DNA of 64,000 nt, taken from positions 1 to 64,000 of the forward strand of contig SVDZ01000014.1 of NCBI GenBank assembly GCA_015057625.1. Direction: 5' to 3'. The position numbers were made by a program, and so were the translations under genes. Positions 1 to 9,394 of the stretch are shown here, in pieces (position 1 is the first letter of the stretch; each line of letters begins with the position of its first letter). The notes beneath the pieces were generated by a model. That model worked only from the letters and a program-made list of their open reading frames with translations, searched no databases and had not been told where the DNA came from. This DNA comes from Lachnospiraceae bacterium (GTDB lineage Bacteria; Bacillota; Clostridia; Lachnospirales; Lachnospiraceae).

Positions 1-29
1 TTCTGTTTTTTCATCTTTTTGCAATTCAT
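1..29 (-). CDS. possible 5' end of a divergent gene (partial)
   Basis: On the minus strand an ATG at 29-27 is preceded by AGGTGG four bases upstream, and reading stays open to the window edge (M N C K K M K K Q). It would be transcribed away from the zur-like gene, with the operator at 116-130 between them. Only nine codons are visible, so this is weak. It could equally be non-coding. Confidence 0.15.
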
Positions 30-115
30 CTCACCACCTATAGAGGAGGGAGAATTCTTGCTATAATTTGTTAAAAAAGTAATAAAAGGATACTATGCAT
101 ATTAATGCACAAAAA

Positions 116-181
116 TGAAAACGATTTTCAATTTGGTTGACATTATTTTGAATCTTTGATAGAATTTGAAAATGGTTTTCA
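116..181 (+). promoter_or_regulatory. zur/fur promoter bracketed by two palindromic operators
   Basis: A sigma-A promoter is visible: TTGACA at 137-142, a 17-bp spacer, and TAGAAT at 160-165. Two perfect inverted repeats of the form TGAAAA-N3-TTTTCA lie at 116-130 (upstream of the -35) and 167-181 (just after the -10, over the expected transcription start). Fur-family repressors bind such AT-rich palindromes, so autoregulation of the adjacent gene is a direct inference. The ATG at 166 lies inside the operator and upstream of the transcription start, so it cannot be the real start codon. Confidence 0.8.
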
Positions 182-219
182 TTTTACAAAAAGCTTATGT
201 GAAGGAGTTATTGTTACAT

Positions 220-627
220 ATGAGTTATAAAACAAAGCAACAGTCAGAGATAATTAAGTATTTAGAGACTATGCCGGGAGTTCATTTCACAGTTAAGAGT
301 TTGGTGGAACACTTTGAAAAAGAAGGCAGTAGTCTGGGGATGACTACAGCATATCGTCAGTTAGAGAAGATGGTGGACGATGGTGTGGTAAAAAAATATG
401 TGTTTGACGGCAACAGCCCTGCATGTTTTGAGTATGCTCCTGAGGGAGTTAAGAAAGAGGGCGAAGTTCAGTTTCATTGTAAATGTGAAAAGTGCGGAAC
501 TATCATTCATTTGCACTGCGAGGATTTGTCGTTTATAGAGAAACATCTTTTAGAACACCATAGTTTTTTGTTAAATCCAATGAGAACTGTGTTTTATGGT
601 CTATGTGAAAAATGCATGGCAAAATAA
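220..627 (+). CDS. Fur-family metal-responsive repressor, probably Zur
   Basis: About 135 residues, the usual Fur/Zur/PerR length. The N-terminal half is a winged helix (residues ~5-75, with the recognition-helix stretch MTTAYRQLEKM). The C-terminal half is a metal-binding dimerisation domain with two CxxC pairs (CEKCG and the terminal CEKC) that would hold structural zinc, plus a histidine-rich stretch HLHCEDLSFIEKH. ATG 220 is chosen because the longer reading starts inside the operator. TTG 211 is also possible, being closer to AAGGAG at 202-207. A zinc-binding lipoprotein gene follows directly, which favours Zur over Fur or PerR; that part is inference. Expression is likely autoregulated through the two flanking palindromes. 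Confidence 0.85.
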   Translation: MSYKTKQQSEIIKYLETMPGVHFTVKSLVEHFEKEGSSLGMTTAYRQLEKMVDDGVVKKYVFDGNSPACFEYAPEGVKKEGEVQFHCKCEKCGTIIHLHCEDLSFIEKHLLEHHSFLLNPMRTVFYGLCEKCMAK

Positions 628-679
628 TGAAGATTGGTTATTGGAAATGTTTTATGTGTGAAATAAAAGGAGAAGTACA

Positions 680-1663
680 ATGAAGAGATTATTGTCTATA
701 GTATGGGTTATTGCCTTGTGTGTCGCAGTTATGACAGGATGTGGCAGTGAAAGTACAAACTCAGGGAAAAGTTCCGGAAAAATGAAAATTGTGACGACTA
801 TCTTTCCGGAGTATGATTGGGTTATGAATATTCTTGGAGATGAGTCTAAAAATGCAGATGTGACTATGCTACTTGACAATGGAGTAGATCTTCACAGCTA
901 TCAGCCTACAGCTGATGATATCATGAAAATTGCAACCTGTGATATGTTTATCTATGTGGGAGGAGAATCCGACGGATGGGTAGAAGATGTAATTGCGCAG
1001 GCAGTCAATAAAGATATGATTGTAATTAATCTTCTTGAAGTACTTGGAGACAAGGTTAAGGAAGAAGAAATCGTTGAGGGTATGGAAGCAGAGGAAGAAG
1101 AGGAAGGTGAAAAAGAGAGCGAAGTTGAATATGATGAGCATGTGTGGCTGTCGTTAAACAATGCCAATCTTTTTTGTGAAGAAATTGCTGGAAAATTATG
1201 TGACGCAGATGTAAAAAATGCTGATAAATATAAAGCAAATCTAGCTGCATACACAGAGAAAATATCAAAACTTGATTCTGATTACAAAAATATGATTGAA
1301 GGATCCAAACGAAAAACAATTCTTTTTGGTGACCGATTCCCGTTCAGATATATGGTGGATGATTATGGGCTTGAATATTATGCGGCATTTGTGGGATGCT
1401 CAGCAGAGACAGAAGCTAGTTTTGAGACGGTAGTGTTCTTAGCTAAAAAAGTAGATGAGTACAAGCTTCCTGTAATTATGACTATCGAGGGAAGTGACAA
1501 TAAAATTGCGGAGACAATAAAGGAAAATACTGCATCTAAAAATCAGGAGATTGTATCAATTGATTCGATGCAGTCAGTTACTTCAAAAGACATAAAAGCC
1601 GGAGTGTCATATTTAAATATTATGTCTGAAAATATGAAAATATTGGAAAGCGCTCTATATTAA
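680..1663 (+). CDS. ZnuA/TroA-type metal ABC transporter substrate-binding lipoprotein
   Basis: A 327-residue secreted lipoprotein with a signal peptide and lipobox ending in VMTGC at about residue 21. The mature part has the cluster A-I fold signature (KIVTTIFPEYDWVMNI, LLDNGVDLHSYQPT, YVGGESDGW). It would capture Zn2+ or Mn2+ at the cell surface for an ABC permease. Candidate ligands are the His in DLHSYQP (~72) and the His in DEHVW (~153). Where family members usually have a third His, this one has GDRFPFRY, so Asp may substitute. The mobile loop usually rich in His is here almost purely acidic (a Glu-rich run at ~125-150). No permease or ATPase genes lie next to it. It follows the Zur-like gene, with which it probably shares regulation. 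Confidence 0.85.
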   Translation: MKRLLSIVWVIALCVAVMTGCGSESTNSGKSSGKMKIVTTIFPEYDWVMNILGDESKNADVTMLLDNGVDLHSYQPTADDIMKIATCDMFIYVGGESDGWVEDVIAQAVNKDMIVINLLEVLGDKVKEEEIVEGMEAEEEEEGEKESEVEYDEHVWLSLNNANLFCEEIAGKLCDADVKNADKYKANLAAYTEKISKLDSDYKNMIEGSKRKTILFGDRFPFRYMVDDYGLEYYAAFVGCSAETEASFETVVFLAKKVDEYKLPVIMTIEGSDNKIAETIKENTASKNQEIVSIDSMQSVTSKDIKAGVSYLNIMSENMKILESALY

Positions 1664-1693
1664 TAAAGTAATAATGCTAAGGAGAAAATGCAA

Positions 1694-2647
1694 ATGCAAA
1701 AGAGTTTACGAAGAATAATAGTGACAATTTTGATGATTGCCGTATATACAGTTTTTGTGGCAGGGGATGTAAGTACTGTTACAGTAGAGGCAAAGACAAA
1801 ATCAAAATACACTATCTATGTAAATAGAAGGGAAAATATAGTTAATGTTGTGAAAACAAAAACAGGGAAAAACGTGAGAAGTATGTATTGTTCAGTGGGA
1901 TTAAATAGTGGGACTATTACAGGAGTTTTCCATACCAAAGAAAAATACAGATGGAGGGCATTGTACCATAATTCATACGGACAGTACGCAACGAGAATTT
2001 CAGGACCGTTTTTATTCCATTCAGTACCGTACTCGAAGATGAAAAGCAATAAGTTATATAACGAAGAGTACAATAAACTCGGAGAAGCAGCTTCAATGGG
2101 TTGTGTTAGACTGGCAGTTATAGATGCAAAATGGATTTACGATAATTGTAAAACGGGAACAAAGGTTGTCATTAATGATACCAGAAAGATGAAAAAGCCA
2201 AAAAGAGATTTGCTTAAGGTGACTTCCCGAAAAAAATACGGATGGGACCCGACAGATCCTGATGAGAACAATCCATATTATCCGGTTATAACAGTGGTAA
2301 ATTATTCAGAAAGAAAATTGCTTAGAAACAGCAAAGCGGATTTGAAAACATTTGTGGAAGTGAAGTCGAAAACTACTCCTACAGATGTCCTTGCAAAATA
2401 TTTGAAAGTGAAGGGTGAGGTTGATACTTCTGTTCCGGGAAAATATAAGGTTACATACGAGGTTAAAGATCCTTATACCGGAATTACTGCCACAAAAACT
2501 GTAAAGTTTAAAGTGTTAAAGAAAATGGCTCCTGCCACTGAGGCTGAAACTTTGGAAAGTGAAACCACAGCGGAGGTTGAAAATGTGACAGAAGTTGAAA
2601 CATTGGCGGAGACTGAAAGCACAACGGAAGTTGAAACTTCTAAATAA
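1694..2647 (+). CDS. secreted L,D-transpeptidase (YkuD domain) with Ig-like domain
   Basis: The signal peptide (residues 1-35) is followed by a YkuD catalytic domain (~40-165) with the conserved FHS...SMGCVRL motif. The Cys is the nucleophile that crosslinks peptidoglycan stem peptides. The position before Gly is Met rather than the commoner His. A DUF5011/Ig-like domain follows (~215-285; VPGKYKVTYEVKDPYTG), then a low-complexity Glu/Thr/Val tail repeating TEVET-like units. ATG 1694 sits nine bases after AAGGAG; ATG 1688 is only three bases after it. The gene lies 30 bp after the metal-binding lipoprotein, so co-transcription is possible. Function in cell-wall 3-3 crosslinking or wall protein attachment is family inference. 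Confidence 0.8.
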   Translation: MQKSLRRIIVTILMIAVYTVFVAGDVSTVTVEAKTKSKYTIYVNRRENIVNVVKTKTGKNVRSMYCSVGLNSGTITGVFHTKEKYRWRALYHNSYGQYATRISGPFLFHSVPYSKMKSNKLYNEEYNKLGEAASMGCVRLAVIDAKWIYDNCKTGTKVVINDTRKMKKPKRDLLKVTSRKKYGWDPTDPDENNPYYPVITVVNYSERKLLRNSKADLKTFVEVKSKTTPTDVLAKYLKVKGEVDTSVPGKYKVTYEVKDPYTGITATKTVKFKVLKKMAPATEAETLESETTAEVENVTEVETLAETESTTEVETSK

Positions 2648-2664
2648 GCTGGAATAAAGGAAAT

Positions 2665-3243
2665 ATGATAAGTGAGATAAAATTAGATATTAGAAATCGC
2701 CATATAGATATAGAGGTGGTTCGCTCAAAAAGAAAGACCTTAGGGCTTGAAATAAAATCGGGAAAAGTTAAAGCCAGAGTTCCCAACAGAACATCTGATA
2801 GAGCGGTTAAAGAATTTATTTTGAACAATATCAATTGGATAGAAAAGGGACTTGAAAAATGGGAAAAGATTTCTGAAAAACTGGCAGATTGCAAGGAGAT
2901 TTTTCCGGCTCCCGAAGCTTTATCAAAAAATGAAATTGACATCATAAAACAGTCTTTTAAAAGAAGAGTTGAATACTTTGCCAATGTGATGAATGTGACT
3001 TATGGCAGAGTTAGTATAAGAAACCAGAAGACCAGATGGGGGAGCTGTAGCAGTAAAGGAAATTTGAACTTTAATTACAGGCTCTATTTCCTTGATACGG
3101 AACTGATGGATTATGTAATTGTGCATGAATTATCCCATAGAATTCATATGAATCATTCAAAAGATTTTTGGAATGTGGTGGAAAAATACTGTCCTGACTA
3201 CAGACAATATCGTGACAAGTTATCGAAAATAAGGATTTTGTAA
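2665..3243 (+). CDS. YgjP-type (DUF45, SprT-like) zinc metallopeptidase
   Basis: A 192-residue cytoplasmic protein of the M48-related YgjP/DUF45 family. The hallmark region is present: RWGSCSSKGNLNFNYRL followed by the zinc motif HELSH (VIVHELSHRIHMNHSKDFW), with the third ligand probably the His in HMNHS. The length fits small members of the family. It lies 17 bp after the transpeptidase gene with its own AAAGGA site, at the end of the probable operon before the terminator at 3301. The physiological substrate of this family is not established. Confidence 0.85.
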   Translation: MISEIKLDIRNRHIDIEVVRSKRKTLGLEIKSGKVKARVPNRTSDRAVKEFILNNINWIEKGLEKWEKISEKLADCKEIFPAPEALSKNEIDIIKQSFKRRVEYFANVMNVTYGRVSIRNQKTRWGSCSSKGNLNFNYRLYFLDTELMDYVIVHELSHRIHMNHSKDFWNVVEKYCPDYRQYRDKLSKIRIL

Positions 3244-3300
3244 AAGTGTTTTTGTTTAGGGATATCAAAATTTAGAAAAGTAACAATATTTTAGTTAAAA

Positions 3301-3325
3301 ACTGTGCAAAATGCACAGTTTTTTT
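3301..3325 (+). terminator. intrinsic terminator after the YgjP gene
   Basis: Perfect 8-bp stem ACTGTGCA / TGCACAGT with loop AAA (3301-3319), followed by a run of T. It closes the 0.2-3.2 kb gene group. Confidence 0.85.
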
Positions 3326-3491
3326 ATTTATCAAATGTGAAAATTTGATGAATTGCATATAAAAGTGTTTTTAATCCTTCCGATTGAAAAAAGATATTGT
3401 ATAATATAATCAGAATTGCGCGTTTAAATTATGGGGATACATTTAATAATCACGATAATGTATAAGGGGAGTAGAAAGGCGAGGTTAAATT

Positions 3492-6400
3492 ATGAAAAGA
3501 ATATTGAGAAGATTCATGTCTATTTCGTGTGCACTTACAGTTATGGTGTCGGGATTGCCTATGCAATATCATACTGTAAATGCCGCAAGTCGTAGCTTCG
3601 ATGATGAAGCTGTCAATGTTATGCTTGATTCAGGAGGATTCAAGACAGAACTCTACGGTATAGGAACAGATGACTGGGGAAAAACGTATAAAAACAGAAC
3701 CCAGACATTACCACCGTCTACAACTTATCTCACAGACAATTACAGAAATACTGTGGGCACAGTACCAACCAGTGATTGGGCAAGTTCAGTTGTCTTTGAT
3801 AAGTATTCAGAATCATTGTATGCACATCCGCTTGCTTACAGAGCAGCAAGCAATGGTATGCAGATGGCATATCCTGCTGTTGTGAATATGAAATCGGGTG
3901 TCGACGATGAACCTATGGTTTCAAGTTTATTAAACGATAATTCTGTAGAACTTGTTGTGGGAGCATCAGGTTTTGCAGCAAAAGATGCGAGAGTAGATAA
4001 GGCTACTGACTGGACTTATGAGATTGTTATGGAAAACAGCGCGGGAACATCTTCTATGAGATCCACAGTATCAAAAGGAACTCCTTTTGCATATTATCAG
4101 TTCAATAATTTAGCACCAACGATTTCACTTGGAGCAGGTGCAACGTCTCTGGCAATTTATAAGAACTCTACATCCTCAAATGTTATCGGTGTAAGTCTTA
4201 CAAATAAGACGGATGGAAAAACTCATTACTATATGGTTGCTGCAGCAGAGGGAACTACATGGACCAATGCAGGCGGAAAGCTTACAGCAAATCTTCCTTC
4301 AGGTGGAAACTATATGTCAGTTGCCATCCTTCCTGATGGAACAGATACTACTTTTAATTTCTATAAGAAATATGCATTCAACTTTATTACCAATACAACG
4401 GTTGAATGGGAGTATCTTCCAAATGCAGGAAAGGTTCTCACACGCTACAGTGTGGAGACCACAAATATGGCAACAGGAGCGAAGGGCGGAGATACTGTGA
4501 TGGCTCTTTATCCACATCAGTGGAGATACACAGATGCTACATTTACAGGTTATACATACAGTACAATTCGTGGAACTATGAAGACAGTTGCAGGAACAAG
4601 TTACACAACAAGTATGAACTATTCAGGCATTCTTTCTGCACTTCCTTCAACTACCAACGAAGAATATATCGGAACAATCAAAAATCAGCTGGGATACCTT
4701 TACGATTACAGAAAAAATAAGGGAGATCCAAAGTGGATTTGTTTCCTTGAAGGTCAGTACGGCGGATATGACACATATTGGGTAGGAAAGAATCTCAATA
4801 CATTGTCAGATGCAATTACAATTTCAGAACAGTATAAAGATAATGATATGGCTGCAATCAAAAATGACATGATTGAAGGCGTTGAGAATTATCTTGAATT
4901 CTGGTTTGATCCGTATCAGGCATACCAGAGCGGTGATTTCGTAGATGATTATTTCTATTACAATGCAGATTACGGAACACTTATTGGATATCCTGCATCT
5001 TACAGCTCTGACAGTGAAATGAATGACCACCACTTCCATTACGGTTATTGGATTAAGGCAGCAGCTACAGTTGCTATGTATGATCCTGAATGGGCAAGTG
5101 AGTGGGGCGGTATGGTATATGAGTTAATCAGCGATATTGCAAACACAAACAGAGACGGAAGCAGTTACAATGCAAACAGTCCTGCTAAGTATCCTTTCCT
5201 CAGAAACTTTGATATTTATGAAGGTCATTCATGGGCTTCAGGAATTGCAAATTATGAGTACGATGCAAACGGAAATATGATAGATCCAAACGGCGGTCTT
5301 TCAGGCGGAAATAACCAGGAGTCTTCTTCAGAGGCAATAAATGCATGGGCATCACTTATTCTCTGGGGTGAGGCAATGGGAGATGCAAGAATCAGAGATT
5401 TAGGTATTTACCTTTACTCTACAGAGATTGCAGCAGTGGAAGATTACTACTACGACGTACACAATGAAATATTTACAGATGAATATGAAGATTCAAATAA
5501 TTACAATATTCAGACAGTTACAAGATTGTTTGGTGGACGCTATGACCATACAGCTTGGTGGACAGAAAATTCAATCGAAGTAACAACTATTACAATGCTT
5601 CCTATTTCGGCTGCTACACTTTACATGGGCAAATATCCACAGAAGGTAAAAGCAGTTTATGACAGTGTCAGTGAAAACAGCAAACAGTGGACCCACTTTG
5701 TTGCAAATAAAAATCAGATTTGTGCAAACTACGGAAAAGAAGATATGCTGACAGATCCCGGAACAAACCAGGATATTATGGCTGAGTATTATGCATTCTA
5801 TGATGCTGATGCAGCACTTTCAAAATATGATATGACAGATAACGGTAAGGTGGAAAACGGCGAGTCAAGAGCTCATACATTCCACTACATTACATCACTT
5901 AAACAGTACGGTACACAGAACTTTAATATCACAGGAAGTACAGCAATGTCGTTGGTACTTGAAAAGAATGGTGTGAAGACATATGTGGCAGAAAACCACA
6001 CAGATTCACCTGTTAGAGTTTACTATTCAGACGGAGCTTATGTTGATGTTCCTGCTCGTACGAATTATGCAGGAGCAAAGACAGGAAATGGTGAAAATCC
6101 AAATGTAGATAACAGTGAACTTGGTTCAAATCAGAAGTTTATTCTTGAGACATATCTCGAGAAATATGACGGTTCAGGATATGATATGACATCGAAGACT
6201 GTTGCAGTTAAATCTGAGAATAACTCATACACATATGAGCCTTCAGAAATTGCAGGATTTACATTTGATAATAAAAACAGCAATAACCATCTCACAGTTA
6301 ATGTGACAGAGGGAACAGTAGAGACAGTAAAGGCTTACTACAAGAGAAACAGTTACACAATCAGTTATGTATTAAACGGTGGTACAGTAAGCCAGGCAAA

Positions 6401-9119
6401 CCCAACTTCATACAAGTTTGGTTCAGAGATTGCTTTAAATACAGCAACTAAGAAGGGCTATATTTTCCTTGGATGGTTTACAGATGCTGAGTGCACATCT
6501 TCAATTACAGAAATAAGTGCTACAACTGCAGGAAATCTTAAATTATATGCAGGATTTGTGGATGCAGCCCTTGTTTCAAGTTACACAGTTGAGTATTACA
6601 TTATGAGTGACAACAGAGAGTTCTACTCATTGGCAGCAGATCAGACAGAAGTGATAAGCAGCTATGTTGGAACTACAGTTACAGCTCAGGATAAAGCTTT
6701 CTCAGGCTACGTGCTCAATGAAAATTCCACAAGAACAGGAGTGGTATTGCCGGACGGTCAGTTAACTCTCAGAATGTATTATGACATTCCAAAAGCAGCT
6801 GAAAGTTCTACAGGAAGCGGACACGGAGTTAATGTAGATGACAGCAATAAGATGTCATTGTATGTTGCAGATGCTGCAAGTAATGTAAATATGGTACTTG
6901 TTTATTATAAGATTTTCAATGACAGTGCGTCAGCGACAACTGCATACAACAAAGTAATGTCTGGAAATGTATCTGAAATTCCCGGCTACATTGTAAATTC
7001 TAAGAACGGTGATGGAGCATTTGTTCTTGATGCGGGATCTGTAAGTGACAATCAGTATGTTCTTTACAGATTCAATGAGGATGACAAGCTTCTCACAGAG
7101 TGGGTACTTATAAATGTTAAAGATGCCAAGGATCTTCAGAATGAACAGACATCAGTAAAAGCAAATTATACTGTAAGATACTACAAACAGAAAGCGGATC
7201 TCTCAGGATATACAGAGGTAACTGCAGATAAAGTTACTATTGAGGGAGATGCCGGAACAGGAGTAGTAGCTCCGGTTAAGAGTTACGATGGATATGCAGT
7301 AAATGCAGACAGAAGTAATCTCACAGGAACAGTTCTTGAAAACGGAGGACTTACACTTAAGGTTTACTATGATGTAGTAAGAACCACAACATCAACACAC
7401 AAATATACTCTTGAAGTTTACAAAGAAAAACTTGAAGGCGGATATGATATGACATACAAAGTTGTAAGTGTTGATACAGACAAGAACACTTACACTTATG
7501 AGCCAATCGCCATAGATGGATTTGAGTTTGATTCAAAAAACAGCAATAACAATCTCACAGTGGATGTTTCGGAAGGAACTATTGAGACTGTTAAGGTTTA
7601 CTATAACAGAAAAGTATACAGCATCAGTTACTTCAAGAATGGAGGAACAGCTACAAATCCTGCTACTTACAAATACGGTGAGGCAGTGACATTTGCGGAT
7701 GCCACAAAATCAGGATACATTTTTGATGGCTGGTATACAGATAGTACATTTACAACTAAGACAACAGGATTCTCCGTTGGAACAATGGGCGATATTTCAG
7801 TTTATGCAAAATTTGTAAGTGAGGCTGATGTTTCAAGCTACAGCACAATGTACTACAAAATGGCAGCAGACGGAAAGAGTTATGAACTTGCTGAGAGCAC
7901 CACAACAGACAGCACTGTGGGACTTAGTGTAACAGCTGCCTCAAAGAATTACAGTGGATATACACTCAACAATTATTCGATAACTGAAGGAACAGTACTT
8001 CCTGACGGGAAACTTGTTTTGAGACTTTACTACGACCTTGATATTGAATCTCTTGCAAGCAGCGATTCAGGTATTAAGATTGATTCAGAGGGCAATGTAA
8101 TCGGATATTACAAGGCAAAAGGCAATGAATCAATGTGCATTATGTATATGCTTAATTCAACAGATGAGAATGACATCAAGGCAAAGGTGCAGTCAACAAA
8201 TCAGACAGGAAATCCTGCAGGAATTCCTGGATATAATGCAACTCTTAAAAATGGATATTACGAGTACAATCTTGGAAAGAAAAACAGCAACGAATATATA
8301 TTCTTTGCATGCAACACAGGAAGTGTGATTAACAATGCAACTTACGCAAAGGTATCTGATTTGTCTACATCAGTGGGAGAAGCTACAATAGCAACTTATA
8401 CAGTTAACTACTACAAACAGAATGATGCAGGTAACTATACTTTAGCTAATACAGTTTCATTAAACGGATATCTTGGATATGTGGCAGTGGCACCTCTTGC
8501 TGAGTATGATTCATATGCAATTAATTCAGAAAGCAGTCAGTTCACAGGAGTTGTACTTGCAAATAACGGACTTACACTTAAGATTTACTATGACAAGGTA
8601 ACTATCCCTGACAATAATAACCAGGGTATCATTGAAATCAACGGATATCAGGTTAGCTCATTGTCAGAGGGTATGAGAACAGTTTATTCTGTATCTGATA
8701 CAATCAACGGCAAGCAGGTTGTTGAAAAAGGAATGATTTATGCAATCTTTGATGAGGTTAGCGAATCAGATGTATACGTAAGAGATGACTTAGACAGTGT
8801 TAAATATTTTGCAGCAACGAGCAAAGGAAAATTGACTACAGCATATTCACAGGATGACAGTGCAGACAGTTATGCTATGACAATGCTCTTTGCAGTTAAG
8901 AATGTAAAAGAATTTAACTCTAGAATGTACATAAGAGCGTATGCAAAATTGTCAGACAACACATATGTATACAGTGATACATATAACTACACAATAATGT
9001 CAGTTGCAGAGAAACTTTACAAAGACCGCAGTATGCCAACTTTGGCAGGACACAATTATCTTTACACAGATATTATCAAAGTGGTAAATCCAAATTACGA
9101 AGAGATAAGTTATAAGTAA
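3492..9119 (+). CDS. secreted GH81 endo-beta-1,3-glucanase with repeat modules
   Basis: A 1875-residue extracellular enzyme. The signal peptide ends near VNAAS (~32). The GH81 catalytic domain spans roughly 40-860, with family motifs NDHHFHYGYW (Asp ~510), EGHSWASG (Glu ~576) and NNQESSSEAINAW (Glu pair ~608/612), the usual catalytic cluster. It should cleave beta-1,3-glucan internally. The C-terminal half has two copies of a ~430-residue module (~874-1302 and ~1303-1715), each combining MucBP-like units (YTVEYY..., LTLRMYYD) and an InlB/Listeria-Bacteroides B-repeat (GYIFLGWFTD, GYIFDGWYTD). A final domain (~1716-1875) is shared with the GH128 protein at 12304. No LPXTG motif or SLH domain is seen, so the mode of surface attachment is unknown. 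Start: GAGG eight bases upstream of the ATG. Confidence 0.9.
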   Translation: MKRILRRFMSISCALTVMVSGLPMQYHTVNAASRSFDDEAVNVMLDSGGFKTELYGIGTDDWGKTYKNRTQTLPPSTTYLTDNYRNTVGTVPTSDWASSVVFDKYSESLYAHPLAYRAASNGMQMAYPAVVNMKSGVDDEPMVSSLLNDNSVELVVGASGFAAKDARVDKATDWTYEIVMENSAGTSSMRSTVSKGTPFAYYQFNNLAPTISLGAGATSLAIYKNSTSSNVIGVSLTNKTDGKTHYYMVAAAEGTTWTNAGGKLTANLPSGGNYMSVAILPDGTDTTFNFYKKYAFNFITNTTVEWEYLPNAGKVLTRYSVETTNMATGAKGGDTVMALYPHQWRYTDATFTGYTYSTIRGTMKTVAGTSYTTSMNYSGILSALPSTTNEEYIGTIKNQLGYLYDYRKNKGDPKWICFLEGQYGGYDTYWVGKNLNTLSDAITISEQYKDNDMAAIKNDMIEGVENYLEFWFDPYQAYQSGDFVDDYFYYNADYGTLIGYPASYSSDSEMNDHHFHYGYWIKAAATVAMYDPEWASEWGGMVYELISDIANTNRDGSSYNANSPAKYPFLRNFDIYEGHSWASGIANYEYDANGNMIDPNGGLSGGNNQESSSEAINAWASLILWGEAMGDARIRDLGIYLYSTEIAAVEDYYYDVHNEIFTDEYEDSNNYNIQTVTRLFGGRYDHTAWWTENSIEVTTITMLPISAATLYMGKYPQKVKAVYDSVSENSKQWTHFVANKNQICANYGKEDMLTDPGTNQDIMAEYYAFYDADAALSKYDMTDNGKVENGESRAHTFHYITSLKQYGTQNFNITGSTAMSLVLEKNGVKTYVAENHTDSPVRVYYSDGAYVDVPARTNYAGAKTGNGENPNVDNSELGSNQKFILETYLEKYDGSGYDMTSKTVAVKSENNSYTYEPSEIAGFTFDNKNSNNHLTVNVTEGTVETVKAYYKRNSYTISYVLNGGTVSQANPTSYKFGSEIALNTATKKGYIFLGWFTDAECTSSITEISATTAGNLKLYAGFVDAALVSSYTVEYYIMSDNREFYSLAADQTEVISSYVGTTVTAQDKAFSGYVLNENSTRTGVVLPDGQLTLRMYYDIPKAAESSTGSGHGVNVDDSNKMSLYVADAASNVNMVLVYYKIFNDSASATTAYNKVMSGNVSEIPGYIVNSKNGDGAFVLDAGSVSDNQYVLYRFNEDDKLLTEWVLINVKDAKDLQNEQTSVKANYTVRYYKQKADLSGYTEVTADKVTIEGDAGTGVVAPVKSYDGYAVNADRSNLTGTVLENGGLTLKVYYDVVRTTTSTHKYTLEVYKEKLEGGYDMTYKVVSVDTDKNTYTYEPIAIDGFEFDSKNSNNNLTVDVSEGTIETVKVYYNRKVYSISYFKNGGTATNPATYKYGEAVTFADATKSGYIFDGWYTDSTFTTKTTGFSVGTMGDISVYAKFVSEADVSSYSTMYYKMAADGKSYELAESTTTDSTVGLSVTAASKNYSGYTLNNYSITEGTVLPDGKLVLRLYYDLDIESLASSDSGIKIDSEGNVIGYYKAKGNESMCIMYMLNSTDENDIKAKVQSTNQTGNPAGIPGYNATLKNGYYEYNLGKKNSNEYIFFACNTGSVINNATYAKVSDLSTSVGEATIATYTVNYYKQNDAGNYTLANTVSLNGYLGYVAVAPLAEYDSYAINSESSQFTGVVLANNGLTLKIYYDKVTIPDNNNQGIIEINGYQVSSLSEGMRTVYSVSDTINGKQVVEKGMIYAIFDEVSESDVYVRDDLDSVKYFAATSKGKLTTAYSQDDSADSYAMTMLFAVKNVKEFNSRMYIRAYAKLSDNTYVYSDTYNYTIMSVAEKLYKDRSMPTLAGHNYLYTDIIKVVNPNYEEISYK

Positions 9120-9154
9120 ATATAGGATGACACAATGGAGGTTGTGGTATGAAG

Positions 9155-9183
9155 GGGCTGTTGCTAAGGCAACAGCCCTTTTT
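9155..9183 (+). terminator. intrinsic terminator after the GH81 gene
   Basis: A 10-bp stem GGGCTGTTGC / GCAACAGCCC with loop TAAG, followed by five T. It isolates the glucanase gene from thrH. Confidence 0.85.
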
Positions 9184-9394
9184 CGTTTAACCGGAGAAAT
9201 AAGTTCACTTTTGGTAATTTGCCACATTTCATAACTATATTTTTTGAAATATGCTTCATTATGTGTTATACTTACGCATGACTGCGTGCAATATGTGTCG
9301 TAAGATTATGTGTAAAACTATATAAAAAGAAATTTTATGACTTATTAATCTTGTACCGGCCAATATTTTTACAAACAGTATAAGGAGAAATAAA

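Noticed and set aside
166..219. Longer N terminus of the Fur-family protein (ATG 166)
   Set aside because: It lies upstream of the expected transcription start and inside the second operator palindrome.
4213..4720. Overlapping ORFs of ~95-104 codons inside the GH81 gene
   Set aside because: Alternative-frame shadows of a strongly supported reading frame.
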